Source: Acidobacteriaceae bacterium (lineage in GTDB: Bacteria > Acidobacteriota > Terriglobia > Bryobacterales > Bryobacteraceae). Taken from it: a stretch of 49,626 bases of DNA. A model generated the notes under the pieces. That model did no database searches and had not been told where the DNA came from. It saw only the letters and a list, made by a program, of their open reading frames with translations. The position numbers and the translations under genes are program-made. Location: NCBI GenBank assembly GCA_903970405.1, contig CAJCIT010000298.1:1-49626 (forward strand). The letters are read 5' to 3'. Positions 39,185-46,912 of the stretch are shown here, in pieces (within the stretch, counting starts at the first letter, position 1; each line of letters begins with the position of its first letter).

Positions 39185-40360
39185 CTACACCCTCGGCAAC
39201 TCAAACAGCAGCCGGTCAATATCGTCCGGACTGATATAGAAATGCGGCGACGTGCGCACCCACCCCTGTCGCGGGGCGGCCGCAATCTTTTCGCGCTTCA
39301 AATCGCTCACCAGAACACGGCAGTCGATGGTCGGATGGCGGAAGCTCACGATGCCGGCCGCGGTTTCCGGCGTGCGCTCAATCAATGTTTCGTACCCGCG
39401 CTCGCGAACGCCCTCGTAGATCCGCCCGGCGAGCGAGAGCACGGCGGCTGACGCGGCCTCGGCGCCCACCTCGAGCAACAACTCGAGCGAGGCCCGCTGG
39501 CCGAAGCAGCCGATGGTATTCAGCGTTCCACACTCAAACCGCGCGGCATCCGGACGGAGAGTCATGTCGCGGGAGGCATAGTCGGCGTAGCTCGCCGAGT
39601 TGGTCCAGCCAAACTCCACCGGTTCGATCGAATCGAGCAGTTCGGCACGCACAAAGAGTACGCCGTTGCCTTCCGGCCCCAGCATCCATTTATGCCCGTC
39701 CGCGGCCAGCGCGTCAATGCACGACGCCTTCACGTCAATCGGAAAGACGCCCATGCCTTGAATGGCGTCGACAAAGAAAAAACAGTTATGGTCGCGGCAT
39801 GCGCGGCCGATAGCCGTCAGGTCCACGCGGTAGCCGCTGAGATAGTTCACATGGCTGATGGCAAGCAAACGCGCCCCGGGTATCGCCTCTATGATCTTGT
39901 CGACGGGGTCGTAGATCGAAAGCCAGGTGATCTGGACGCCGCGGCCGGCAAGACGCAGCCACGGGTAATAGTTTGCCGGAAACTCTTCCTTGAAGGCAAC
40001 GATGCGGTCGCCCGATTTCCAATGGATCCCCATCGCAATGGCCGCGATCCCTTCGGACGTGTTCTTGACGATGGCGATTTCGCGAGGCGAGGCGTTGATC
40101 AGCTTCGCCGCGGCCTCCCGCAGACCTTCCCAGGCCGCCATCCAGACGTCGTAATGCAGGCTGCCGTAGTGAAGCGAATCGTCGGCCAGCCACTTCATGG
40201 CTTCCGCCGCCCGGCGCGGCAGGGGCGACACAGCGGCGTGGTTGAGGTAAATTAACTCACGGGTAACCGGAAATTCTTCTCGGTATCGCTCATGGACCGG
40301 CGCCGTCTCGGGAGATTGGACGGCGCCGCTTACTTCTTCGAAACCCATCACTATGAGCAT
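39185..40360 (-). CDS. PLP-dependent class V aminotransferase (cysteine desulfurase/isopenicillin-N-epimerase-like)
   Basis: A 391-residue fold-type I PLP enzyme. Clear parts: LIYLNHAAVSPLPRRAAEAM (N-terminal substrate loop), IAIVKNTSEGIAAIA (phosphate-binding), LLAISHVNYLSGYRVDL, FFVDAIQGMGVFPIDV (Asp that pairs with the pyridine) and ALAADGHKWMLGPEGNGVLF with the Schiff-base Lys. GTLNTIGCFGQRASLELLL is typical of the class V family. It lacks the flexible-loop Cys of cysteine desulfurases as far as I can see, so a desulfurase role is uncertain; isopenicillin N epimerase-like proteins look similar. Start ATG 40360 or 40348 (four codons later) are both possible; TATTAA just upstream of 40360 may be a -10 box favouring the second. 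Confidence 0.85.
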   Translation of the reverse strand: MLIVMGFEEVSGAVQSPETAPVHERYREEFPVTRELIYLNHAAVSPLPRRAAEAMKWLADDSLHYGSLHYDVWMAAWEGLREAAAKLINASPREIAIVKNTSEGIAAIAMGIHWKSGDRIVAFKEEFPANYYPWLRLAGRGVQITWLSIYDPVDKIIEAIPGARLLAISHVNYLSGYRVDLTAIGRACRDHNCFFFVDAIQGMGVFPIDVKASCIDALAADGHKWMLGPEGNGVLFVRAELLDSIEPVEFGWTNSASYADYASRDMTLRPDAARFECGTLNTIGCFGQRASLELLLEVGAEAASAAVLSLAGRIYEGVRERGYETLIERTPETAAGIVSFRHPTIDCRVLVSDLKREKIAAAPRQGWVRTSPHFYISPDDIDRLLFELPRV

Positions 40361-40504
40361 ACGTTAATACTTGTGAATCTTGGCCGCGGGCAGTACTGGT
40401 GAAACCGCCTCCCGAAAAACGGCCTATACTGGGAGGAGCCTCGTCTCAGAGCGGGCAGGTCACCGCCGGGTGTCCTGGCCGGCCCGGTCGAAGCAAGGAG
40501 TTGT

Positions 40505-41581
40505 ATGCGGCATCTGCTCTCTATTCCGAAGCCGACTGGCTTGATTTCGAAGACAACCAGCATGGCCCTGTGCCTTGTTCTGGCCGTTCCTTCACTGGTC
40601 TTTTCCCGCGACAACAAGGAAAAGGATCCGGACGCCATCGGCGACCGGAACGTGTCCGGTAAGGTCAACTTCTACTCCCTGGAGAAGGAGATCGCGCTGG
40701 GCAAGCAGTTGGCGATGCAGGTGGAGCGCCAGTCGAAGATCATCAACGACCCGATCATTGCGGAATACGTCAACCGGGTTGGGCAAAACCTTGTCCGGAA
40801 TTCGGACGCAAAGGTTCCCTTCACCATCAAAGTGATCGATGGCGAAGAAGTGAATGCGTTTGCGCTTCCGGGTGGATTCTTCTTTGTGTATTCGGGGCTG
40901 ATTGAGAAGGCGGATACCGAAGCTGAACTGGCCGGCGTCATGGCCCATGAGATTGCCCACGTGGCGGCGCGCCACGGCACCCGCCAGGCTACGCGCGGTG
41001 AGATTGCCAACCTGGCCACCATTCCGCTCATCTTTATGGGCGGCTGGGCCGGTTACGGAATCCGCCAGGGAGCAAGCCTGATCGTCCCCATGGGTTTCCT
41101 CCAGTTCTCGCGTGAATTCGAGCGTGAAGCCGACTACCTGGGTCTGCAGTACCTCTACAAAACCGGCTATGACCCAACCGCCTTTGTCGACTTCTTCGAA
41201 AAGATCGAAACGTTGGAGAAGCGCAAGCCGGGCACAATGGCCAAGGTATTCTCCACCCACCCGATGACGGATGACCGCATCCAGGCCTCTCAGAAGGAAA
41301 TTGCCGCTGTCCTGAAAGCGAAGCCTGAGTATGTGGTGACCACTTCAGAGTTCAATGACGTCAAATCGCGTCTGATGGCCTTGCATAACGTCCGGAAACT
41401 GGATCCCAAGGATACCGATCCGAACAAGCCGACCCTGCGCCGCAACCCGAACTCGACGACTCCGATTGAGGATGAAACCGATCCCAGCAAGAAGTCGACG
41501 GGCGACGACGAAGACCGTCCGACATTGAAGCGCCGTCCAAGCGACACCAGCAGCGACCCTTCCACCAATAACAACAACTAG
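40505..41581 (+). CDS. Exported M48-family zinc metalloprotease, BepA/LoiP-like
   Basis: A 358-residue protein. A signal peptide is visible (ISKTTSMALCLVLAVPSLVFS), then the typical N-terminal KEIALGKQLAMQVERQ helix and NDPIIAEYVNRVGQNLV, and the active site MAHEIAHVAARHG with zinc His148, His152 and catalytic Glu149. The third ligand lies in FEREADYLGLQ, and SLIVPMGFLQF and FSTHPMTDDRI are further family motifs. The last 70 residues are Pro/Asp/Thr/Lys-rich and disordered. It resembles BepA/LoiP outer-membrane quality control proteases. RBS AAGGAG lies 5 bases before ATG 40505. A strong hairpin follows the stop. Confidence 0.92.
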   Translation: MRHLLSIPKPTGLISKTTSMALCLVLAVPSLVFSRDNKEKDPDAIGDRNVSGKVNFYSLEKEIALGKQLAMQVERQSKIINDPIIAEYVNRVGQNLVRNSDAKVPFTIKVIDGEEVNAFALPGGFFFVYSGLIEKADTEAELAGVMAHEIAHVAARHGTRQATRGEIANLATIPLIFMGGWAGYGIRQGASLIVPMGFLQFSREFEREADYLGLQYLYKTGYDPTAFVDFFEKIETLEKRKPGTMAKVFSTHPMTDDRIQASQKEIAAVLKAKPEYVVTTSEFNDVKSRLMALHNVRKLDPKDTDPNKPTLRRNPNSTTPIEDETDPSKKSTGDDEDRPTLKRRPSDTSSDPSTNNNN

Positions 41582-41589
41582 CCTTGTAA

Positions 41590-41619
41590 GGCGGGCCGGC
41601 AACCGGTTGCCAACCCGCC
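41590..41619 (+). terminator. GC-rich hairpin after the M48 protease gene
   Basis: GGCGGG (41590-41595) pairs with CCCGCC (41614-41619), and GGCAA (41598-41602) with TTGCC (41607-41611), separated by a two-by-two internal loop (CC/AA) and closed by CCGG. It begins nine bases after the stop codon. There is no T run, so it is terminator-like rather than a classical intrinsic terminator. Confidence 0.5.
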
Positions 41620-41687
41620 GGTCGCGGTAGGGATGCCGGTTACCACCCCGCACAGATCCGTACGAGCGCTACTAACGCACGCGGCTC

Positions 41688-41894
41688 TTATCTCGGATGT
41701 TTGGCGCGAACCCGCTCCATGGGATAAGGGTGCAGGACTGTCCGCTCGGGCAACAACCGGTCAATGAGAGTCTCGAAGCGCTCCCGTCCATCGGCCGGCC
41801 TGCGTACAGGAGCGGACAAAAGCAGAATGCCGAGAAGTAACGCCGCCGGTTCGAGAGTCAGATGTCTTCCAAGCTCACTCTGGTTGGAAGAGAA
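41688..41894 (-). pseudogene. Possible decayed gene fragment, unrecognised
   Basis: The minus-strand frame reads RHLTLEPAALLLGILLLS, then FETLIDRLLPERTVLHPYP and ends ERVRAKHPR at a stop. This short stretch looks more like real protein than random GC-rich shadow: balanced composition, helical LEPAALLLGILLL and RFETLIDRLL. Upstream it runs into the 3' end of the aldolase gene in another frame, with no start of its own. It may be the 3' remnant of a lost gene. I do not recognise the family. Confidence 0.3.
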
Positions 41895-41935
41895 TCGTTG
41901 TTGCAAGCAGGTTGTTTGCCCCCCAGGGCCTCGAG

Positions 41936-42820
41936 TTAACCCCGAAGGCCATCGAAGGCAGCTTCGATGTCGGTGCGGGCGGCAGTTGTTACCGGCACCA
42001 ACGGGAGCCGTGGCGGGCCGCCGTAGAAGCCGTTCAAGTCCATGGCGTGTTTGAGACCGGGGACGCCATAGGTGGCCGTCACCAGCGTTGCGCCTCGAAG
42101 GATGCGTTGCTGCCAATCGGCGGCCGCTTCGTATTCACGCGTCCGGAAGGCTTCCCAGATGGTGACGCAGGCATAAGGAATCGCATCGGCCACGGCCAGG
42201 ACAGCGCCATGCGCGCCCGCCTGGAGCGAGGGCCAGAACTTCACGCCCGATCCGGAGAGCACCTGAAAACCAGGCTTCACGGACTTCACCGTGGCGGCGA
42301 GTTTCTCCACATTCCCGGAGCTATCTTTGAGCCCGGCGATATTGGGGTGCTCTGAAAGCAGGGCGATGGTTTCCACTGGAAGATCGTAGCCGGTGACGCC
42401 GGGCATGTTGTAAATGACAATAGGAATTTTCGATTGGTCGGCCACCGCCCGAAAGAAGAGAGCCTGCGTTTCCGGGTTCTTCATGGTGTTGGGGTAGTAA
42501 TGCGGCGTTAGAACCAACGCGGCGTCAAAGCCAATGGCGGCGGCTTCATTCGCAAGCGCGACGGTCTCGCGAACACTCTCGGCGCCCGCGCCGGCGATTA
42601 GAAGGCGGCCTTCCTTGCGGGCCTCACGCACCCAGCGCCAGGTTTGCAGCTTCTCTTCGGTGGAAAGTAGCGCGTTCTCACCTGTTGAACCGCCGACGAC
42701 GTAACCGGCAAGATTAACTTCGTTCAGACGCTCGACGTTGTGGAACGCCTTCACGCGATAGAGTTCACCGCGATAGTCGAAGGGTGTGGTCAAAGCAGGG
42801 AAGATGCCTTGGAGTTTCAT
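41936..42820 (-). CDS. DHDPS/N-acetylneuraminate lyase-family aldolase
   Basis: A 294-residue (beta/alpha)8 class I aldolase. LQGIFPALTTPFDYRGE is the family start, GYVVGGSTGENALLSTEEK carries the GSTGE carboxylate-binding loop, PIVIYNMPGVTGYDLPVE has the catalytic Tyr, and AGLKDSSGNVEKL the Schiff-base Lys. The 'NMPGVTGYDL' form is closer to 4-hydroxy-2-oxoglutarate aldolase and related sugar-acid lyases than to true dihydrodipicolinate synthase. It would bind pyruvate and cleave or form a keto acid. The substrate is not readable. A terminator-like hairpin sits just before its ATG, so it probably has its own promoter rather than belonging to the ATP synthase operon. Confidence 0.88.
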   Translation of the reverse strand: MKLQGIFPALTTPFDYRGELYRVKAFHNVERLNEVNLAGYVVGGSTGENALLSTEEKLQTWRWVREARKEGRLLIAGAGAESVRETVALANEAAAIGFDAALVLTPHYYPNTMKNPETQALFFRAVADQSKIPIVIYNMPGVTGYDLPVETIALLSEHPNIAGLKDSSGNVEKLAATVKSVKPGFQVLSGSGVKFWPSLQAGAHGAVLAVADAIPYACVTIWEAFRTREYEAAADWQQRILRGATLVTATYGVPGLKHAMDLNGFYGGPPRLPLVPVTTAARTDIEAAFDGLRG

Positions 42821-42830
42821 GAGGGCGGAT

Positions 42831-42874
42831 AGGAAACAAGGCCCGCAGTCATCTCTTACGATGACTTACAGGCC
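42831..42874 (-). terminator. Intrinsic terminator after atpE
   Basis: Read on the minus strand, GGCC and AGTCATC pair with GATGACT and GGCC around the loop GTAAGA (arms at 42840-42853 and 42860-42874), followed by TTGTTTCCT (42839-42831). It lies 20 bases after the atpE stop and 10-20 bases before the aldolase start, so it should end most transcription of the atpZ-atpI-atpB-atpE operon. Confidence 0.6.
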
Positions 42875-42893
42875 CCGGAAAGAACCGAAAAAA

Positions 42894-43190
42894 TTAACCC
42901 TTTGCTACGTAGGTGATGACCAGGGTGTAGAGAGCGAGAGACTCGATCAGCACAAGGCCGAGAATGAGTGCAAAACGGATGGCGGCGGTGGCGCCGGGAT
43001 TGCGGGCCATGGCTTCGGCCGACGACGCTACCGCGCGGCCTTGGCCGATGCCGCACAGACCGGCGGCGATGCCCATCGCTATGTAAGCGGCAGGAAGCTT
43101 GAGATCGCTTCCGCCAGAAGTGCCCTGAGCCATCATTGGCGCGGCCGAGGCAAGCGCGCCCAAGGCCAGTAAGATCATTTTGTTTTTCAT
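42894..43190 (-). CDS. atpE: F-type ATP synthase subunit c, with signal-peptide-like N-terminus
   Basis: A 98-residue c-subunit. The first 22 residues (MKNKMILLALGALASAAPMMAQ) look like a cleaved signal peptide, followed by the hairpin of two helices: PAAYIAMGIAAGLCGIGQGRAV, a loop with ARNP, and IRFALILGLVLIESLALYTLVITYV. The ion-carrying Glu is residue 83; Gln50, Ser84 and Tyr88 sit at the positions known to coordinate sodium in the Ilyobacter ring (Gln32, Glu65, Ser66, Tyr70). Thr67 is replaced by Leu85. Ten or so copies form the rotor. AAGGAA lies nine bases before the ATG. Cotranscribed with atpB upstream. Confidence 0.95.
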   Translation of the reverse strand: MKNKMILLALGALASAAPMMAQGTSGGSDLKLPAAYIAMGIAAGLCGIGQGRAVASSAEAMARNPGATAAIRFALILGLVLIESLALYTLVITYVAKG

Positions 43191-43285
43191 TGTGTATTCC
43201 TTCTTTTGTAGTAAATTGCCGGCAGGAGGTGGTTCGACACCGTGTCCTGGGGGACCGGGCGCTCACGCTGCTGGCTGCATTATGC

Positions 43286-44017
43286 CTAATGTTCTTCGTG
43301 CGAAACGGCCGAGCCGGTATAAATCATGCCCATCAAGGTAAAGATATAAGCCTGCAACACGCCAACGAATAAGTGCAGGCCGATGAAGATGGCCGGAATA
43401 ATAAGCTTTGTGAGACCGAGAAAGGTAAGGAAGACCTGCTCGCCCGCGAACATATTCGCGTAAAGACGGACGGTTAGCGAAAGAGGGCGGGCCAGATGGC
43501 TGATGATTTCAATCGGCAGCATCAGAAAGACCAGCCACCAAATACTCCCCGTGAACTGGAAAATATAGCGCCAGCCATGGGTCCGGATGCCTTGAAAGTT
43601 GTAAAAGACCAGCGTCAGAAGTGCTAGAGCCAACGGCACCGACGTGAACATGGTTGGCGATTCGAAGCCCGGGATCAGGCCGATCAAGTTCATGAAAAGA
43701 ACGAACAGGAACATGGTGCCGAAGAAGACACGGAACTTATGGGCGTCGTGTCCGATAATCTCCTGGGCCTGCGAATCAAGGAATTCGGCTATGACTTCGA
43801 ACAAATGTTGAAGCTTGCCGGGACGATCCACCGACATTTGAGCGCGCAGGATTGCGAACAGGATGACGATGATGAGAACAACCAGCAACTCCATCGAGAG
43901 ATAGTTCGACCACGGATGCGAAGGATCGTGCCTGAGGCCAACGGCGTTGAGTGCCGTATTGGCTGGCCCGGCGAGGGCTTTGTTGAGAATCTCAGTCGTC
44001 CAGAGTTCGTGTTCCAT
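43286..44017 (-). CDS. atpB: F-type ATP synthase subunit a
   Basis: A 243-residue inner-membrane protein with five or six membrane helices. The ion channel motif HLARPLSLTVRLYANMFAGE contains the essential Arg of subunit a; nearby FMNLIGLIPGFESPT and VGVLQAYIFTLMGMIYTGSAV (with the conserved Gln) are also diagnostic. It forms the static half-channels against the c ring. Its gene is followed by atpE after about 95 bases, but no atpF/H gene for subunits b and delta lies next in line, so the F0/F1 operon is split in this genome. Confidence 0.96.
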   Translation of the reverse strand: MEHELWTTEILNKALAGPANTALNAVGLRHDPSHPWSNYLSMELLVVLIIVILFAILRAQMSVDRPGKLQHLFEVIAEFLDSQAQEIIGHDAHKFRVFFGTMFLFVLFMNLIGLIPGFESPTMFTSVPLALALLTLVFYNFQGIRTHGWRYIFQFTGSIWWLVFLMLPIEIISHLARPLSLTVRLYANMFAGEQVFLTFLGLTKLIIPAIFIGLHLFVGVLQAYIFTLMGMIYTGSAVSHEEH

Positions 44018-44050
44018 GAGAGCGGTTTTGTATTTCCTGGCTTGCCTTTC

Positions 44051-44479
44051 CTAGCGGCGGGAGCGAAGTAGAACGAGTTCGTACAGAATCTCGGCAAGAG
44101 CGGCGAGCGTGCTGGCCAGAAGTCCGCACAGCACGGCCAAACCATTGACGTTCAAAGTTCTGACTATAACATAGGCGCAGGCGAACAAAGCGAGAACGCG
44201 GATGGTCAGCGACGTGGCCGAAGGGCCGCGCCGCATGGTTACGGCAGTGTTCGCTTCGGCGGGGTTTACGGGCAGCGCCGCCGAGAGATCAGGGCCGAGT
44301 TTGCCCGTAACGCGCTGCCACAACCAAAGATTGAGCAGAGCGCCGGCCGCGCCCAGCGAAAAGCCCAGGGCCGAGGGAAGTCCCCCGCACCACGCGGCGA
44401 CGGGGATACCGAGGATGCCCACACTGAGCGTGAACCAGTACAAACGGCGCGTGGCGCGAGCATAGTCAATGTCCGGCAT
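44051..44479 (-). CDS. atpI: ATP synthase protein I-like membrane protein
   Basis: A 142-residue protein with four hydrophobic segments (YWFTLSVGILGIPVAAW, SALGFSLGAAGALLNLWLW, LTIRVLALFACAYVIVR, GLAVLCGLLASTLAALAEILY). The size, topology and position between atpZ and atpB identify it as AtpI, a small helper that assists c-ring assembly and possibly magnesium uptake. The loop after helix 2 (residues about 60-85) is longer than usual. Sequence similarity of this family is weak, so the assignment leans on context. Confidence 0.75.
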   Translation of the reverse strand: MPDIDYARATRRLYWFTLSVGILGIPVAAWCGGLPSALGFSLGAAGALLNLWLWQRVTGKLGPDLSAALPVNPAEANTAVTMRRGPSATSLTIRVLALFACAYVIVRTLNVNGLAVLCGLLASTLAALAEILYELVLLRSRR

Positions 44480-44482
44480 TCC

Positions 44483-44809
44483 TTAGGGCATGTTAGGAGG
44501 GTGATTCCGCTCGGTCGCTCCGAGGCGTTCGGGGCTGCGTTCGAGTTCTTCGCGGCGCACGTCGCGCATGAGTTCATCGAAGACTTTCATGACGGAGGCG
44601 ATTACGCCCAGGACGATGCCTGCCAGGGTCGGCCAGGAGGCATGAATCCAGTGCTCGGCGAAGCGCCCGAGTAGGAAGCCGGCAAACGCACCTGCCGGAA
44701 GCATCAAGGCCAGCGAGAGGTACTTGCCCAGCATGGCGAAGGTGGTGGCCGAGGGCGCCGGGCCAGGGTGCGGTACAGCGGGGCGGGATAGGATGGGCCG
44801 GTGAGGCAT
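44483..44809 (-). CDS. atpZ: AtpZ-like F0F1-ATPase assembly protein
   Basis: A 108-residue protein with two membrane helices (GKYLSLALMLPAGAFAGFLLGRFAEHWI and WPTLAGIVLGVIASVMKVFDELM) and charged ends. The G-x-x-x-G helix, the 'LGR....W' turn and the 'P.L...G..LG....' second helix match the AtpZ family, which sits first in many atp operons. Its N-terminus is Pro-rich (HRPILSRPAVPHPGPAP) and may be over-extended; a later Met (AMLGKYL) is possible. It is three bases from atpI and divergent from the DUF3857 gene. Confidence 0.75.
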   Translation of the reverse strand: MPHRPILSRPAVPHPGPAPSATTFAMLGKYLSLALMLPAGAFAGFLLGRFAEHWIHASWPTLAGIVLGVIASVMKVFDELMRDVRREELERSPERLGATERNHPPNMP

Positions 44810-44899
44810 AGTCCACTTGAATTCTACCGGGAGGCTCAGGAAAACGGGAAATTAGAGCATACTTGAGAAACTGTCGCGCGTTTAACCACGCAATTAGGG

Positions 44900-44905
44900 T
44901 ATCCT
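44900..44905 (+). promoter_or_regulatory. Candidate -10 box before the first DUF3857 gene
   Basis: TATCCT ends eight bases before ATG 44914. No ribosome site lies between, so the mRNA may start at or just before the start codon. No clear -35 is present. Confidence 0.35.
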
Positions 44906-44913
44906 CTTAACCT

Positions 44914-46911
44914 ATGCCGATGTCTGTCAAATGGTCCGACGCTGCCGTTACTTTGATGCTGTTCGCTGCTCCCATATGGGCCGCTGACTGGAAACCGATT
45001 ACACCTGAAGAATTAGCGTTGAAGACGCCGCGGGTTGAAAAAGATGCCGATGCCGAGGCAATTTTCTGGGAAGTCCGAGTGGGCGACGAATCGGCGTCGG
45101 GCAGCGCCCAAAACGTGATGAGCCACTATATCCGGATCAAGATCTTCACCGAGACCGGGAAAGAGAAACTGGGTACGGTTGACATCCCATATGCCAAACA
45201 CACGGCGATAACCGGGATCGCCGGACGCACTATTAAGGCGGACGGGACCGTGATTCCGCTGACTAAAGACGCCGTGTTCGACCGCGTTCTGGCCAAAGGC
45301 GGCGGGCTGAAGATCCGGCATAAGTCATTCGCCATGCCGGGCGTTGAGCCTGGCGCGATCATCGAGTACATGTGGAAAGAAATACACTCGGATGAGATCG
45401 CTCAATATGTCCATTTGCCGTTGCAGCGCGAGTATCCGGTTGAAACACTGACCTACCACATCAAGCCTCTGGTTTCACCATATTTTCCGTTCCAGATGAA
45501 GGGCTTGTCATTTAACTGCGATCAGCCAAAATTCACACCGGAGTCGAAGGGGTACTTTGTCGCCACGTACACAGACGTCCCCGCGTATCGCGAGGAGCCG
45601 CTGATGCCACCGGAGAATGAGTCGAAGCGCTGGATGTTGATCTACTATGAACCTGACAACAACGTGCCCGCCGACAAATATTGGAAGGATTTTGGCAGAA
45701 AAACTTACAGCGAGACGAAAGCCGAGCTGAAGATCAACGGTGAAGTGAAACAACGTGCGCAGGAATTGACTTCGGGCGCGGCTAACGACGACGAGAAGCT
45801 GAAGAGACTGTTGATCTATTGCCAGACGAAGTTGCGGAACGTCTACTCGGACCAGGTGACGTCGCAGGAGCGCGAAACCGCGAAAACAAACCAGAATTCT
45901 GCCGAGACACTGAAGCGCGGAATCGGAACTACCGAAGATATCCAAGCCGCGTTTATATCGCTGGCCACGGCCGCCGGATTCGACGCGCGAATGGTGCAGG
46001 TGAGCGACCGGGGCGAATCCTTTTTCCGGCAGAGTTACAAAACGGGTTACTTCCTCAGGAACCTGGATGTTGCAGTGAACGTGAATGGCGCGTGGCGATT
46101 CTACGATCCGTCATCGCCTAACGTGCCGGCGGGGATGTTGCGCTGGCAAGAGGAAGGACTCCTGGCCCTGGTGTCCGACCCGAAGGATCCGGTGTTTGTG
46201 AAAACGCCGCTGACCCAGCCCGACAAATCCAGCCGCCGGCGAGTGGCGGCCTTTACATTAGACGATCAAGGGAATCTGGAAGGAAATTTCCGCGAAACGT
46301 TGGGCGGGCAGTTCGGTCTTCGCTGGCGGCTGGATTACGGGAAGGCGCCCACCGACGAGCGGGAGCAGAATCTGAAAGACGAAATTCACTCGCAGTTTGG
46401 CAATGCCGACGTTTCCGATATGGCCTTTAGCGTGGTAGAGGATGTAAGCGTTCCAGTGGCGATTACGTACAAACTGAAGGTGGCCAACTACGCACAACGG
46501 ACCGGAAAGCGTCTCTTCGTGGCGCCGAGTTTCTTTGAAGCGTCGAAGCAGGCCCGGTTCAGTGCGAGTACGCGCCGGTATCCGGTCTACTTCGAATTCC
46601 CTTGGAGCGAAGACGATCACATCGAGATCGAGCTGCCGAAGGGGTTTGAGCTCGATCACGCAGACGCGCCGAGCAATTTCAAATTTGCCCCTGTTGGCAG
46701 CTACTCTGTCGCCATGGCCCTGACGAAGGACAACAAATTGGTGGTCGACCGTAAGCTGGTTTTCGGCGAAGGGGGTGAGGTGTTGTTGTTTCCGGCGGAG
46801 ATGTACCCGGCCGTCAAAAAGATCTTTGACCGGGTTCACGAAGCGGACAGCCACTTGTTGACGCTAAAAGTAGCATCGGCCGCCCCGCCGGCAACGGGAG
46901 CGGGAAACTAG
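44914..46911 (+). CDS. Exported DUF3857 protein with an inactive transglutaminase-like domain
   Basis: A 665-residue protein with a short signal sequence (VKWSDAAVTLMLFAAPIWA). The N-terminal part, residues about 50-250, is the DUF3857 domain (IRIKIFTETGKEKLG, then AGRTIKADGTVIPL and MPGVEPGAIIEY). A transglutaminase-like fold follows. At the position of the usual catalytic Cys (GDC) the sequence is GTTEDIQAAF (Thr339-Thr340), and the His segment reads RNLDVAVNV, so Cys and His are missing although a YDPSS Asp segment remains. A C-terminal DUF2569-like beta domain ends the protein. It is therefore probably a non-catalytic partner of the next protein, which starts one base after its stop. Periplasmic. 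Confidence 0.82.
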   Translation: MPMSVKWSDAAVTLMLFAAPIWAADWKPITPEELALKTPRVEKDADAEAIFWEVRVGDESASGSAQNVMSHYIRIKIFTETGKEKLGTVDIPYAKHTAITGIAGRTIKADGTVIPLTKDAVFDRVLAKGGGLKIRHKSFAMPGVEPGAIIEYMWKEIHSDEIAQYVHLPLQREYPVETLTYHIKPLVSPYFPFQMKGLSFNCDQPKFTPESKGYFVATYTDVPAYREEPLMPPENESKRWMLIYYEPDNNVPADKYWKDFGRKTYSETKAELKINGEVKQRAQELTSGAANDDEKLKRLLIYCQTKLRNVYSDQVTSQERETAKTNQNSAETLKRGIGTTEDIQAAFISLATAAGFDARMVQVSDRGESFFRQSYKTGYFLRNLDVAVNVNGAWRFYDPSSPNVPAGMLRWQEEGLLALVSDPKDPVFVKTPLTQPDKSSRRRVAAFTLDDQGNLEGNFRETLGGQFGLRWRLDYGKAPTDEREQNLKDEIHSQFGNADVSDMAFSVVEDVSVPVAITYKLKVANYAQRTGKRLFVAPSFFEASKQARFSASTRRYPVYFEFPWSEDDHIEIELPKGFELDHADAPSNFKFAPVGSYSVAMALTKDNKLVVDRKLVFGEGGEVLLFPAEMYPAVKKIFDRVHEADSHLLTLKVASAAPPATGAGN

Positions 46912-46912
46912 G

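Noticed and set aside
39149-40255. Several open frames on the plus strand opposite the class V aminotransferase
   Set aside because: They are Arg/Pro-rich shadows of the minus-strand gene, which has all PLP-enzyme motifs.
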